Shown here: positions 1-10,837 of the stretch, piece after piece
How the letters are laid out: the number at the start of each line of letters is the position of its first letter
How positions within the stretch are numbered: position 1 is the stretch's first letter
NCBI GenBank assembly: GCA_900208305.1
Contig: OAPG01000003.1
Span: 1,116,001 to 1,180,000 of the forward strand
From: Melanopsichium pennsylvanicum
Lineage: Eukaryota > Basidiomycota > Ustilaginomycetes > Ustilaginales
DNA: 64,000 nt
Direction: 5' to 3'
Translations under genes and position numbers: made by a program
The notes under the pieces: generated by a model
Told to the model about the DNA's origin: nothing
Seen by the model: only the letters and a program-made list of their open reading frames with translations
The model's database searches: none

Positions 1-2433
1 CTGGGTCAATTGTAAGGGGTTGCACCTCTAGAGCCGTGCAAAGCGAGCAAATACGATGCGACGAGATCGCATAGCGTTTGTGAGACTGAACAAATGGCGA
101 GAGGCGATGGTGCAGTTGTTAATGTTGTTGTTGTTGCTGTAACTCGGCGCACAGACAGGCATGAACTGGTAGTTGGGGGGCGGGGATCGTTGCTGATGTC
201 CCTGAGTTGCTGTTCATCGACATGTTCGTCGTCGTCGAGCGAGGTAAATCATGTTGAAAGTCTAAACACCGCGGGGCGAGGGTGCCATTTGCTATCTCTG
301 TCGACTTGCTTTTTTGTGCAATTAGAATATTGCAAGCTATCTAGCTTAATGCTGATACTGCTCTGCGAAACATATGCTGTGCTAGATGTGATTGACGAGA
401 TAGCTTACCATCTTGATGTGTGGATGTGAGTGTGTTACTGGAGGGAAGAGAAGGATGATGGTGAGCGGCGGATGCCAATGCCGGCAGCTCACTCAATTGC
501 GTGGCTCAGCAATTGGTTGGCTGGGTGGGTGGCTGGCTGGGTGGGTGGCTGGCTGGCTGGGTGGCCGGGTGGCTGGCTCGAGTCAAGTCAGCGGGATGTT
601 GGGATTCTGCCTGATTCCTGCCTCATCGACGCGCGCAACAAAGTTTGAGACGTGAGATAGGCTGAGTCGATTCAGGATTTGTGCCGCTGCGTCAACCTCG
701 AACGATGGCAGACTGCTCAGCACACTCGTTCTGCTACCACAAAATTTCAAATTTTGAGCCTGCTCAGTACAAAAAGTTTGAAATGGCTCCAACTTCGAGT
801 GGATCCAGAGACTGACTGATGGGCGACCTCTTCATTCACGCTTCAAAAATCGAGGCAGCAGAGCCTGTGTCGCTGGTGATTTGACTAACTTGTATCAGCA
901 TTGGCCTACAATATAAAGCCGCTAGGGTCGTCTGGCTTTGTTTCCAAAAAGTGAAATCCTTGATTCAATCAGAACTCCAAGTTGGAGCCCAAGTTAGTGT
1001 GAACACGAACAATCATTCAAGACAAAATTCGAGCCTGCGCGCGCAGGACAAGAATTATATTGAGTGCCCTGAGCGAAATTCACCATTAGGCGAACCTACA
1101 CGTGATTTAGGAAACATCGGCCGAGGTCAGAATGAAATACTGAATACATTCATGTTGTATTCTGGTTTAATTCACTTTGTAAAGCTGCCCAACGGCGTAG
1201 TTGAATTCTGGCTTGGATGCCGCAATCCAGTCGCATTTTTGCGAGCCAGTCCATATCTTCAAGGCAGCAGAGCCCAGTCAGCCATTGCATGCCAGAGTCA
1301 ACAGAGCGAGCGCCTGAGACCGGGAATGGCACCACCCACTCAGAGGCAGACAGACTCAAAGGCAAACGATGACACTAAATTTACACAGCCAGCAGAGCCA
1401 GTCTCTTTTTTTTATCCTGGTGTGCGCGCCAGAGGACAGAGGTAGAAATTTAGTATGGCAGTAAACCGGTAGTAACTCTGTATCATTGGCTAGATGACTG
1501 GTACAGTGGCTAAGTTGTGAGGTCGTTGGCCAGCCAGAGCCACAGACTCAGTCAAGCTTTGAGGTTTTGTCGTCATCTCCCTTCCTCCTCTCGTCCTCAT
1601 CATCCGACCCCCACAAGTCCTAACAACGTAAGTGTTGATATAACCGGCATCGTACTACACTCCTGCTGCACTCGACAACCAAAAAAATTACCACACAGCT
1701 TCGACCAAGTAAAAGCAATTCAGATCAAGATATATGTCACCACCCGTATACGCTCGCATCAGCAATCGTCCACACACTATAGCTCAGCGCCCAGCAAACC
1801 ATCCTTAGAGTCAGTCAACTCTTCACCCGCAGCTTCATCTATACATCTTTGCTTTTCCACCAGCATTTCCACAAATACGACAACTCGTCTAAGTAGGCCC
1901 CAGCTTTGTACGCGAACGTTCAAGGATAGCGGCGCGGCTGCTCCTAGACCGGCACCCCTTCAGTTCGCATGCATCCAATCAACTTCATGAAAGCTCTTCG
2001 TATACCACAGTCATCAGTATCACGTAGCTCAGAGCTAGCCAGCTGCTGACTCACCCGGAACAAAGGCAAATGGCGGTGGCATTACACATGAACAGGCCAG
2101 ACGGATTTGGGTCTTGCGATGAAATCATTTGCGCGTAGGAGGGTTCTGTCGGCTTGGCAGTGTAGAAACAGCGCGACGTCTAGTTCCACCAGGATATATA
2201 ACTTCAGCATTTCTTGATGTGCGATATCGCACGTCTTGACATGCACTCATCGCGACGAGATCAGCTTCGTTATTAGTGGTTCTTTCTTCGACCTTCACCA
2301 TTTCCCCATTTTGTTCGTTTTCAATCAGCAGGAGCATCGACAACTGTCCAGATTTTATAATTTCATCAGCCAGAGCAACAGCTGACCCGCTTTCTCTTCT
2401 TCCCGTCTCTGCTCACCCACCAAAGTCATCAAG
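1..2433. other. Intergenic region upstream of the eL19 gene
   Basis: No supportable gene is seen in this 2.4 kb. The short open frames here are low in complexity or lack any recognisable protein feature. It holds a GGCT/GGGT tetranucleotide repeat (515-578). From about 1570 it becomes pyrimidine-rich, with a GTAAGT donor-like hexamer at 1628-1633, which might be the start of a leader intron of the eL19 gene. That reading is speculative. Confidence 0.5.
515..578. repeat. GGCT/GGGT tetranucleotide microsatellite
   Basis: Imperfect tandem GGTTGGCT, GGGTGGCT and GGCT units with G runs of two or three. The G-run spacing could allow a G-quadruplex on the + strand. No gene overlaps it. Confidence 0.85.
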
Positions 2434-3021
2434 ATGGTCAACCTCAGAACACAGAAGCGCCTCGCGGCCTCGGTCCTCGGATGCGGTAAGCGCAAGGTTT
2501 GGCTCGACCCTGCCGAGCAGAACGACATTGGCAACGCCAACTCCCGCGCCAACATCCGCAAGCTCATCCGCGACGGCCAGATCATCCGCAAGCCCGTTGT
2601 TGGTGGCTCGCGATCCCGCGCTCGTGCCACCGCCGCCGCCAAGCGTGCCGGCCGTGGTACTGGACAGGGTCACCGAAAGGGTTCCTCCGAGGCCCGCATG
2701 CCCACCAAGGTCATGTGGATGCGCCGTCAGCGTGTCCTCCGCCGACTCCTCCGCAAGTACCGCGAGTCTGGCAAGATTGACAAGCACCTCTACCACGAGC
2801 TCTACCTCAAGTCCAAGGGTAACGTCTTCAAGAACAAGCGTGTCCTCATGGAGCACATCCACAAGGCCAAGGCCGAGGCTACCCGATCCAAGCACCTTGC
2901 CGACCAGATGGAGGCCCGTCGTATGCGCAACAAGGCCATGCGCGAGCGCCGTGCTCAGCGTATCCTCGAAAAGCGTGCTGCCATCATCGCCGTCGAGAAC
3001 GAGGCCGAGGAGAAGAAGTAA
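2434..3021 (+). CDS. RPL19: 60S ribosomal protein eL19
   Basis: This is a complete 195-residue eL19, a structural protein of the large cytosolic ribosomal subunit that contacts rRNA and takes part in an intersubunit bridge. The N-terminus [20 protein letters not shown], the WLDP and NANSR stretches, the Arg/Lys-rich middle and the charged helical C-terminus match the family, and the length is typical. The frame is open from ATG to TAA, so the coding part has no intron, whereas many fungal ribosomal protein genes carry one near the start. Codons end mostly in C or G, as expected of a highly expressed gene. The leader just upstream is pyrimidine-rich. The next gene downstream lies 2.7 kb away on the other strand. 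Confidence 0.97.
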   Translation: MVNLRTQKRLAASVLGCGKRKVWLDPAEQNDIGNANSRANIRKLIRDGQIIRKPVVGGSRSRARATAAAKRAGRGTGQGHRKGSSEARMPTKVMWMRRQRVLRRLLRKYRESGKIDKHLYHELYLKSKGNVFKNKRVLMEHIHKAKAEATRSKHLADQMEARRMRNKAMRERRAQRILEKRAAIIAVENEAEEKK

Positions 3022-5086
3022 ATTGGATTCCAGTAGACTTTTCGCTCTTTTCTCTCTTGGTTCTGTTTCTTTACGGTCGTGGCGCATTTTTTCTCCCTCT
3101 TACCATTGTCTCTATACAACGACATTTGGCGCGTTGCAAGTCTGACCTCCGCAGATTTGCCGTGTACATCACTTCATCCTTGCTCCTATGCATTCCGCCG
3201 TCATGCTCAAATGACCATGGCATCTTGACTACACTCACACCCTGCCTTGGTGGTCGATTCCCATCAATGGTTTTACGACTCTCCCCTTGCGTGTACGATA
3301 CTACCCTCTCACCCACCTATCGGCTCGGGGCAGTCGTTCCCAAAAAGCAATCAATCTGCACATCGATTCAGACGCAGTGCAGCATCAGCATGAAAGCGTT
3401 ACTTGAGATTGAGTGAACACGCTAACATGTCAAGTCCAAAAAGGGGCATGCTCTCAGTGGGAAAGTGAGATATGCGGCTGTGGGGCGGTGACAGCTGAGA
3501 CGTGCAGCACGTGTGCATGGGATATTGCTGGGGTATGTCTCTGAAGACTGTCAGAGCCGTAGGTTGATGCGGATGTGACTGCAGCAGTGGAGTCCAAACA
3601 GTTGGTGCGGTATGAATCCAATGAAAAGGTTAAGGCGTAGATCAATGAGAGCCAATTTGTGCTCGAAAGATGCTAGCGAGCTGGGTCTTGATTGAGCTGA
3701 GCGAATCTGAACTGTTGGTTGACTTGAAGGGTGTGGATTTTGCATGATCGTATGCTATTACTCGCCCTGAGATCACTGCGTTCCCTATTCATTCAACACC
3801 AGCCTCGTCTGAGTCATTTCCTAAACAAGACTCAAGAATCTGCCATGGCTTTACTGTGCTTTAGGGCCGGTCAAAAGCTTGCCGGAATGGTGGGTCAGAA
3901 CCACATCAACCGCTTCTGTCGGCGCGACGCAGCCTAGTTGCTGGATGGTGCCTAGCACGCAATGAGATTGTAAGTTCTGCGAAGAGCTGCATGCCATTTT
4001 TGAAGCCCAAAAGGAAACAACAGTCTTGATCAGCTGTGATGCAAACAGGCCAGGATGCAACACGGTCATGGGCCCTCTCCGAAGTTCTGAGCCAAGAGGA
4101 AGGCTCTTTACGTATCAATACCCGACCTCCAACTCTTCTTCTGAAGATAGGAAGAAGAATGCTATATCAGTGAACATGGTTGATTTCCCCTCAACAAAAA
4201 CACATTCCATCCGCTCGGGCTCTCAGTCTTCCCTTCGACGTCTTAAAAAAAAGATCTAGAGCTCTGCTAGTTGTGAATCACAGACAATTTCGATCTAGTG
4301 TGGAAGTGTTTGATCTGGAGCTGAAGAGTCAAGAAGATGGAGAAGGGTGGACATCCACTTGCGACTTACACGCCTAATTCGATTCATGCATTTATCCCCG
4401 ACTTGGTTCATTGTAACTAACCATCACTTGTTCGCCCTCCCTCCTGGACCGTTGAAGGATCATCTAATTCCTTTTTTTCCATGAGATGTTGCTCGGATCC
4501 AGCTAGGGAGATGGCATAGAGAGCAAATCTAAAGAAATGCAAAACTGATGACTTTAATCGAAACAGTAGTACTTGACCTTTCGCTGAGTTGAATCACTTA
4601 TATCTACTTTGACCCAAAGACAAAGATGGAAACCGAAGGCTTTCAAGCACAAATGTTAAAGAAGAGGATTCCATTTGCAGAGGGTATTGTAAGTCACTCC
4701 AGACCTCAAAACGATGATTGTTGCAGCCACCACTTTTCCTAGCCACCTTTTTTCCCATCCTGCGTATGACAATCATAATACTGTATATCTTTTGAAAATG
4801 TTGTTTTCAATGGCCTCAAACCCCATTTTGGCTCTACAACAATGAATGCTTGAATCTAGCACTTTAATCCAAACCATTTTACACTGCTCATAATCACTCT
4901 TCACCACTAACACCATGAGAAAGAGCAAAAGGAATCGTTGGATGGGTTTCCATTTTTCAGACGCATTCCCATCCTACTTACCAAGACTACAAACAAAATT
5001 TTGAGAAAAACATTACTCATCATAATATTATTTTATGACTCCTGTCATCCATCATCTCATCTCTACTACAACGTCAACACCTGTCC

Positions 5087-5106
5087 TTTTTTTTTTTTTT
5101 TTTTTT
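5087..5106. repeat. 20-base poly-T tract
   Basis: An uninterrupted T run inside an AT-rich intergenic stretch. Its length is probably variable between strains and hard to sequence accurately. Confidence 0.9.
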
Positions 5107-5198
5107 AAGAATATAAATTTACTTTACCTCTACTCAAATTCAACTCGAAAACCCATCTCTCCCCAAACATATCCACAAATTTTGCTTTCAAAACCAAA

Positions 5199-5225
5199 CA
5201 CACACACACACACACATATATATAT
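5199..5225. repeat. CA/TA dinucleotide microsatellite
   Basis: About nine CA units run directly into about five TA units. It is intergenic. Confidence 0.9.
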
Positions 5226-5596
5226 CGTTTAATCTCTCATAAAACAATCCCTTTCTTTCTTCATCGAGTCCATTACTACCAAATCAATGAACAAAATCCA
5301 AAAGAAAACAAAAATTTAAAAACAGACAACTCTGTTTCATTAAGTCAACACTGCGCGAGAGAAAAATAAAATAAAAAAATTCATCATCGCCGCCAATTTA
5401 GAGCATCAAGGTAAAAGAGACAAATCCAGAGGAACAAATTCGAAAAAAAAAAAAATCCAAGACAAAACACAAAGAAACTACGAAAAGACAATGTAAAAAG
5501 TTAGTCATAAAACACATCCAAAAAGCAAAAAAAAAAAATAAGTGGGGTTGATAATAGGAAAAAGGTGCTGGAGGTTACGACCATCAATTTTAAAAG

Positions 5597-5621
5597 AAAA
5601 AAAAAAGGGGGGGGGGGGGGG
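5597..5621. repeat. A10-G15 homopolymer junction
   Basis: A run of about ten A is followed directly by 15 G. It lies about 115 bp past the stop codon of the minus-strand GPI-protein gene. Long poly-G is rare and is also a typical place for assembly error. Confidence 0.85.
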
Positions 5622-5735
5622 AAACCCACGACTATAGGCCTGCTTGAGTCGTTTATGATCCCAATCCCTCTAACCCAACCTCTCCTCCCTCGATTTCACC
5701 CCAACACTAATTTTTTACAGAAGAAAGAGAAAGTT

Positions 5736-6698
5736 TCAAAGAGCAACAAAAGCAACCACGGCACTAGCGATGAGCGTGACCAAAGTAACAAATCCACCCT
5801 TAGCACCTGTGAAGGCGGCACCAGACACGACTGCAGCAAACTGAGTGGTGTTGGCGATCTTGTTGACCTGTGCTACGAAATTCAGACCACAGTGGGTCTT
5901 GGCCGCCTTGTAAATGTCACTCTGAGGTGCAAGGATATCGGACGTCCTCAAACCGATAGCGTAAGGGATCGAGGTTTCAAACTTGATGTAAGACGCAAGG
6001 ATAAGCTGGGTGCATGTGGAGCACAGGACGGATTTTGGCGAAGACGAAGAGATGAAGAGAAAAGCGGCGTTTGTGTTTGACGTTCCGGTGGTCTCGGTTT
6101 CGTTGGCCAGGCCGTCGAGATTATCGGTTGACTGACGCTTGTACAATTCCGAGATGGTCTCTTCTGCCTCCTCCTCCTCCCCCTCCTCCTCGAGACTACG
6201 ACGAGCATTGGTAGTGGTAGTGCTCGTATTGCTCGAGCTGGCGGCCTCCTTTGCGATTGTCTTCAAGCAGTAATCATTGTTAGTGTCCTTGCTGCAGATG
6301 CTATTGACGAGGGGAGTGATCATGTAAAGGTTGTCGTACATGGTCTGAACCGCCGTAATTTTGTTCTGCAGATCAGTTTGACAATTCTGCCAGAACTGAT
6401 CCAGACGTTGACGAATGATGTCTGCATCACAGCCGGTGTTGCTCGAGCACAGATCGGCAAGGGTAGAGTCGAGCTGAGTGGTGGAGTTGGTGGAGTTGGA
6501 AGAGTAGTATTTTGTGGCGGCGAGCAAAGGCTTGGTGCACGCATCAAGTTCGGCATCTGAGTTGAGCGTGGAGAGGAAGGTGGAGCATGTGGCCGAAACG
6601 TCGGAAGGGATGGCAGTGGTATTCTGAGCTGCAACCGGTGCGAGCGAGGTGGAGAGAGCCAAGAGGAATGCGGCGGTGGAGAGAATGAAAGACTTCAT
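5736..6698 (-). CDS. Predicted GPI-anchored secretory protein with Kex2-type sites
   Basis: A 320-residue cell-surface protein of a Cys-rich fungal family. I think it resembles the DUF7729-type domain, but I cannot confirm that here. Residues 1-25 form a clear signal peptide ending AAQ. Paired cysteines follow (ATCS, DACTK, DLCSS, GCD, NCQ, SICS, DYCLK). After them come a Ser/Thr-rich linker, an acidic Glu-rich run and dibasic motifs (NARR, LYKRQ) that suit Kex2 cleavage. A second Cys-containing module follows (VLCSTC, HCGLNF). The last about 20 residues are hydrophobic after a small-residue stretch (SGAAFTGAKGG), typical of a GPI attachment signal. Several N-x-S/T sites suit N-glycosylation. 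The ATG at 6698 is chosen because the signal peptide begins there. Function is unknown; a cell-wall or surface role is inferred. Confidence 0.8.
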   Translation of the reverse strand: MKSFILSTAAFLLALSTSLAPVAAQNTTAIPSDVSATCSTFLSTLNSDAELDACTKPLLAATKYYSSNSTNSTTQLDSTLADLCSSNTGCDADIIRQRLDQFWQNCQTDLQNKITAVQTMYDNLYMITPLVNSICSKDTNNDYCLKTIAKEAASSSNTSTTTTNARRSLEEEGEEEEAEETISELYKRQSTDNLDGLANETETTGTSNTNAAFLFISSSSPKSVLCSTCTQLILASYIKFETSIPYAIGLRTSDILAPQSDIYKAAKTHCGLNFVAQVNKIANTTQFAAVVSGAAFTGAKGGFVTLVTLIASAVVAFVAL

Positions 6699-7966
6699 CG
6701 TTATAGAGGTAGGAGAGAGTGGATGCGTGGATTATTTATGTAAGCGTCGAGCTATGGTGGATCCTGAATCTAGTGAAATTCAAAAGAGAGAGAGAGAATG
6801 TGCTGGATCAAAGCTCGATTAAGAGGGGATAGGGGGATGCTGTTGAACAAAAAGAAGGTGAGAAAGGAATGGTCGCTGATCGCCAAAGGAGGAGGGTTTG
6901 ATAGAGATGGTGGTGGTACAAATGATGTAGGCGGATCAAAGTGAGTCGCGCATTCCAATATTGACCTGTCTGTCACACTCTGCCAAAGTGTGGAATCCAA
7001 GCGAGCGACGAGCAGGCCGCGCCGTCTGAGAGAAGCAGATCAACCAAAGGGCATCAAACCAGCGGCCTCGATAGGCCCATGTTTGATGCCGATTTGGTTT
7101 CTGTGTTGATTTCACTCAAGACGCGCTGTCAGCCTCTCGGACAGAGTCGATTTCAACATTTCCAACTTGCATTCTTCTGTCTTACTGTTCCTTTGTATGG
7201 TTTGATATTCGCGCTTCTCTTCTTTCTCTCTCTCTCTCTCTCGCCTAATGCCCAAGTCGCGTACTTGTATTCAAATCGAATTCAAGCTGCCAAAAGTCTT
7301 TCTTTTTGCCTTTTCTGTTTCAAGGGTCTGTCTGCTCTGTCGATCCTTTGAACCTTCAAACATGCTGCTCGCCTCTCTCTCGATCCTTTCTCCTCTTCTT
7401 GGCCTCACTTGCCCAGCTTCAAAATTTCAAAATACAACAAATATGCCTCTTGCATACATTTTCTGTTGACATCCTTAAATAAGCTTTGCAAAGCAGTAAG
7501 CCCTACTATAACTGTGCGCAACCACTTCTTACTATCCCTTGATATCCTCACACAGTGTCCATACTCACGGCAGCATGCATCTAACCAAAACCTTCTCTAG
7601 CGATTTAGAGGTCGAAGGATGTTTATGCCGTTCTGCTAATGTTATTAGCTATTTTGCCGATCAATGTGCTGTCGACAACGTTGGCCCGTAATGCTTGTCG
7701 ACAAATAGCGTCTCACAACCAACATCAAGACTGCGAGAGAGCATCGGCGTGGAAAAAATCAATCAAATGCATTGATTCAGCCAAAGAAAAGAGAATAAAG
7801 CCAACGAGGCAGAAATGGTATTGCTGCTGTGGACCAGGCTACCTCTGCCCTCTGCATCTGCCCCTATTTTCCTTTCGAATGGTGCAAACGATCTGTACAG
7901 CAAATTTCATCTCCGCAGTCCGCCCGATCCCCAATCTGTGATTGCAATGGCGCGACACCTTCAAGG
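6699..7966. other. Intergenic region between two minus-strand genes
   Basis: I see no gene in it. It contains a CT dinucleotide repeat (7222-7242) and pyrimidine-rich DNA. It holds the promoter of the GPI-protein gene and the 3' flank of the Yippee gene. Confidence 0.5.
7222..7242. repeat. CT dinucleotide microsatellite
   Basis: About ten CT units in intergenic DNA. Confidence 0.85.
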
Positions 7967-8299
7967 CTAGTGGACATCCACAGTGAGCTCCTTCTCGAGG
8001 ATAAATTTGCCCTCCTTGTATTTCTCCGCGGCAACGTAAGCTCGATCGTACTTCCAGCCGAGCGTAGTCTTGCACTTGACGCACGCGATGTCCCGCACCG
8101 TGTGCAGACCGGTGGTCATGTGACGGTCCTCGGGCTCGCCAAGAGTGATGTTGGAAACCGAATCAAACAGATACGCTCGACCATGCTGGCCGTTGAAAGC
8201 ACGGCTGACAAGATTCTCGATAGTGGTGAGGTGCGTCTTGCAATCTTTGCAGCCAAAGATGCGTTGACCCGAAAGGTACTGCTTGTGCGTCATACCCAT
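7967..8299 (-). CDS. Yippee-like zinc-binding protein
   Basis: A complete 110-residue protein of the Yippee/YPEL (Moh1) family. It has the two CxxC zinc half-sites (CKDC near residue 17 and CVKC near residue 70). The family landmarks SRAFNGQHGRAYLFDSV, the TTGLHTVRDIAC block, TLGWKYDRAY and KYKEGKFILE are all present. The length and the early start (MGMTHKQYL) match the family, so no upstream exon is needed. Family members form a beta-tent fold related to the cereblon and Mis18 zinc domains. They have been linked to ubiquitin ligase complexes and cell-division structures, but the role in this fungus is unknown. The gene stands alone on the minus strand. Confidence 0.95.
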   Translation of the reverse strand: MGMTHKQYLSGQRIFGCKDCKTHLTTIENLVSRAFNGQHGRAYLFDSVSNITLGEPEDRHMTTGLHTVRDIACVKCKTTLGWKYDRAYVAAEKYKEGKFILEKELTVDVH

Positions 8300-9303
8300 C
8301 TCGAAGCTGCTTTACAGGATGCGTCCTGTCACGCGCTCACCAGAGAATGGATTTCGGTGGATATCTGCGAGCGCTGACTTTGACTGCACACTTTAGCCGA
8401 AAAGTGCGGACGTTACAACAGCGATGATGGTGTGTCTATTTTATATCGCTGGGATCAGAGAAATTGAGCTTAACTTATGACGTCGTGTACCTCAGAAGGC
8501 TGCAATGTGGCGATGCAGTAAATGTGTGGCGTCCAGCGGGTCAATGCGCTTTGGCGTGGTCAGCAATCATTCGAGGATCCTCCTTGACGGTGCTGACTGC
8601 TTGGTCGAAGAGGTTTGCTCGAGTGCTATGATACGGTACCAGGGTCGCGGTAATGGTACAGAGGAAAGGAAAAATATCGAAGCAAGATCAGCTTCAGCTC
8701 GAAAGTCTCCACTATGCGGATGCCGGTGGACTTACTAGAAGCCGGCAACGACAGCGAGATTTGACTAAATCTCGGCCATTGAAGTGTGAGATTGAAGGCA
8801 GTACTTTTGGATAAAACGAAAGCTACTAGAAGATTATTGTTTGATATGTTGCTGCAAGAAGCGAGCAGAATAGAGAAGCAGACTGGTGATGGCAAGATAG
8901 AATTCAAAAGACTTTGTTGATGCTTTGTGGATGCAGAGGTATCGAGCTATGCTGCTTAGTTATATGTTTGACATGGATTCAGGGTCCTCCTGCAGGCCAG
9001 CGCAAAAACTCAGCCATCCTCGACTGTCCGACGCTCAGACCACACCTGAAAGCTGCACAGCTCAACCAACAGGCTTTCAAAGTTGAGTCTGGCTGTCCCG
9101 CACCTAAAAAGTGGAGAAAATCGAGCTTTTTTCATTATCATTAGTATGAGCCGGCCGGAAATGCAGTATTGTTATATCTCGGTTTTCGGACAAAAAAAGC
9201 AGGAGAACGCTACACCACCAGAAGCTTGAAGTCTGCACCAACCAGTGCCTGTCATTTTGTTCCATCATCCTGCCGTGCTTCTCGGATCAAGCCTTCGGTA
9301 ATA
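8300..9303. other. Divergent intergenic region (Yippee gene / TIM21)
   Basis: About 1 kb between two divergent genes, so it should hold both promoters. No coding region or clear motif could be assigned. The frame of the TIM21 gene stays open about 45 codons upstream of its ATG, but no ATG lies in that stretch. Confidence 0.5.
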
Positions 9304-9546
9304 ATGGCCGCGATATCGCCTTTCACGAAGATGGTGCCATCAGCTCGGCTCATTGGCGCAGCAGTATTGAATCCAGCAATTGTATCAACTCGGGCAGTTG
9401 CATTTCCAGCAGCTCGTCGTTGCTTTCACGCCTCGACATCGAGATACGACGACAAAGGCAGAGCAAATACCAACAATTTGAAGGGCTCCCAGGCAGCTTT
9501 CACTCAACGACAGATCCTAGACGAGTTGCGCGCCTCTTCTTCCTCA

Positions 9547-9614
<68 letters not shown>

Positions 9615-10689
9615 TCTCTCTGAAGCGCAATCTCGACCAAGATTCAATGCAACTGCAGAAGCCGCCCTCGACGCCGTCTCTGGCCAGCGCGGCGGCGGTA
9701 TTCCCCTTGGCATGACGGGTGTCTCCGCCGGTGGAGGCTTTGATTCTGGACCAACGATCATAGACAAAGCTATCGGACAAGGCAAGCCATGGTCGCAACT
9801 CAAAACGGGCCAAAAAGTCGCCCGCGCAACGGTCCAATCTTCACGCACGATGCTTATCCTAGGCGGCGGTGCGCTCACTTTTGTCCTCATCTACGCACTC
9901 AGTAGCGAGCTCTTTGCAAAGAACAGTCCGACCGTCATCTTCGCAGATGCGTGTAAGCGCGTACAGAATAGCAACCACATCGCGAATCACCTCCTCACCC
10001 CCTACCGCTTCAGAACATCGCCTACTGCAGAGAGCGGAAGCAGCGACTTCTCGCCGCTAAATCCGCCTTCGGTGAGGGACAGGAGACGATCAAGGTCGGT
10101 GCCGTCTGTCAGCTTCATGGATGAGAGGACAGGAGAGGAAAAGATGCTGCTGAGGTTCTGGATTGGTGCAAGGGAGAAGGGCGAGGATTGGTCGATCTGG
10201 GATACTGCCAGGTATGAAGCTGTGGAGGCAGGCAGGTGGGTCGGAAGAAAGGTCACTGAGGGTGGTGAGTGGGTGGGCGAGCAACTTGGCATTGATCTAG
10301 GCGCTAACGAATCCAGCGAGGACGGCACGGCGGCCGCTGCCACCGCTGGTGCTTTGGACGGTTCTTCCACGAACGCTGAAGCCGCCACCACTGTGTCATC
10401 GAGCAATGTTTTGAGCCGAACTTGGAGTTCAGCTATAGGAGGTATCACCAGTGTAGTGCGAAGCTCGACGGAAGCCATCACGTCGACTCTGACTTCTCCT
10501 TCGGCGCCCACGTCTCGTCGTGGTCCAGAACCCGGCACGTGGTCGACTGGCGAAGTTCACGCTGAATTGGTAAAGGATCAGGATGGAACTTTGCAGTATC
10601 GCACGTTGTTTGTGGATATCCCCAACTCACAGGCGCTGATGCGTCAAAGGGTGTGGATCGTTAAGAAGCCTGGGGAGGTGCAAAGGTGA
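9304..10689 (+). CDS. TIM21: Mitochondrial import translocase subunit Tim21
   Basis: A 461-residue protein of the TIM23 presequence translocase. Tim21 binds the intermembrane-space part of the TOM complex and couples TIM23 to respiratory complexes. Residues 1-50 are an Arg/Ser/Ala-rich mitochondrial presequence. Residues 78-104 are 27 serines in a row encoded by a TCG/TCC repeat. A transmembrane helix lies near 182-204 (LILGGGALTFVLIYALSSEL). The Tim21 domain follows, with SPTVIFADACKRV, the MLLRFWIGA strand and the C-terminal strands GEVHAELVKDQDG and YRTLFVDIP. A Ser/Thr/Ala-rich insert of roughly 100 residues splits the domain, which makes the protein much longer than yeast Tim21 (239 residues). 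The start at 9304 is the first ATG in frame. The assignment is good, but the inserts are unusual. Confidence 0.85.
9535..9615 (+). repeat. Coding TCG/TCC hexanucleotide repeat (27 Ser codons)
   Basis: Twenty-seven consecutive serine codons, mostly alternating TCG and TCC, inside the Tim21 reading frame. Every repeat unit is a multiple of three, so length changes would keep the frame. Confidence 0.95.
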
Positions 10690-10784
10690 TCTTGACTTGA
10701 TTTTTCTCGAATTTGAAATTGTCGAAGACACAGATAACAGATCGAATGTGCTGGCTTTGAGTTGCGGACTAAACTGGACCAACT

Positions 10785-10837
10785 CGAGTGAGTGAGTGAG
10801 TGATTGATTGATTGAGTGAATGAGCGAATGAGTGAAG
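10785..10837. repeat. GAGT/GATT tetranucleotide repeat
   Basis: Imperfect GAGT, GATT and GAAT units starting about 100 bp past the TIM21 stop codon, probably within or near its 3'UTR. Confidence 0.8.

Larger units (their letters stand above)
3022..5735. other. Long intergenic region, AT-rich in its second half
   Basis: No gene can be supported here. From about 4780 to 5735 the DNA becomes strongly A/T-rich with homopolymers, including a 20-T run, a CA/TA repeat, many A runs and a 15-G run. The + strand is A-rich from about 5280 to 5600. Part of it must be the 3' end of the minus-strand GPI-protein transcript, which would therefore be U-rich. Confidence 0.6.

Noticed and set aside
951..1990. 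Open frames of 157-164 codons at 951-1445 and 1517-1990
   Set aside because: No domain, signal peptide or codon bias; Ser/Thr-rich composition follows local base content.
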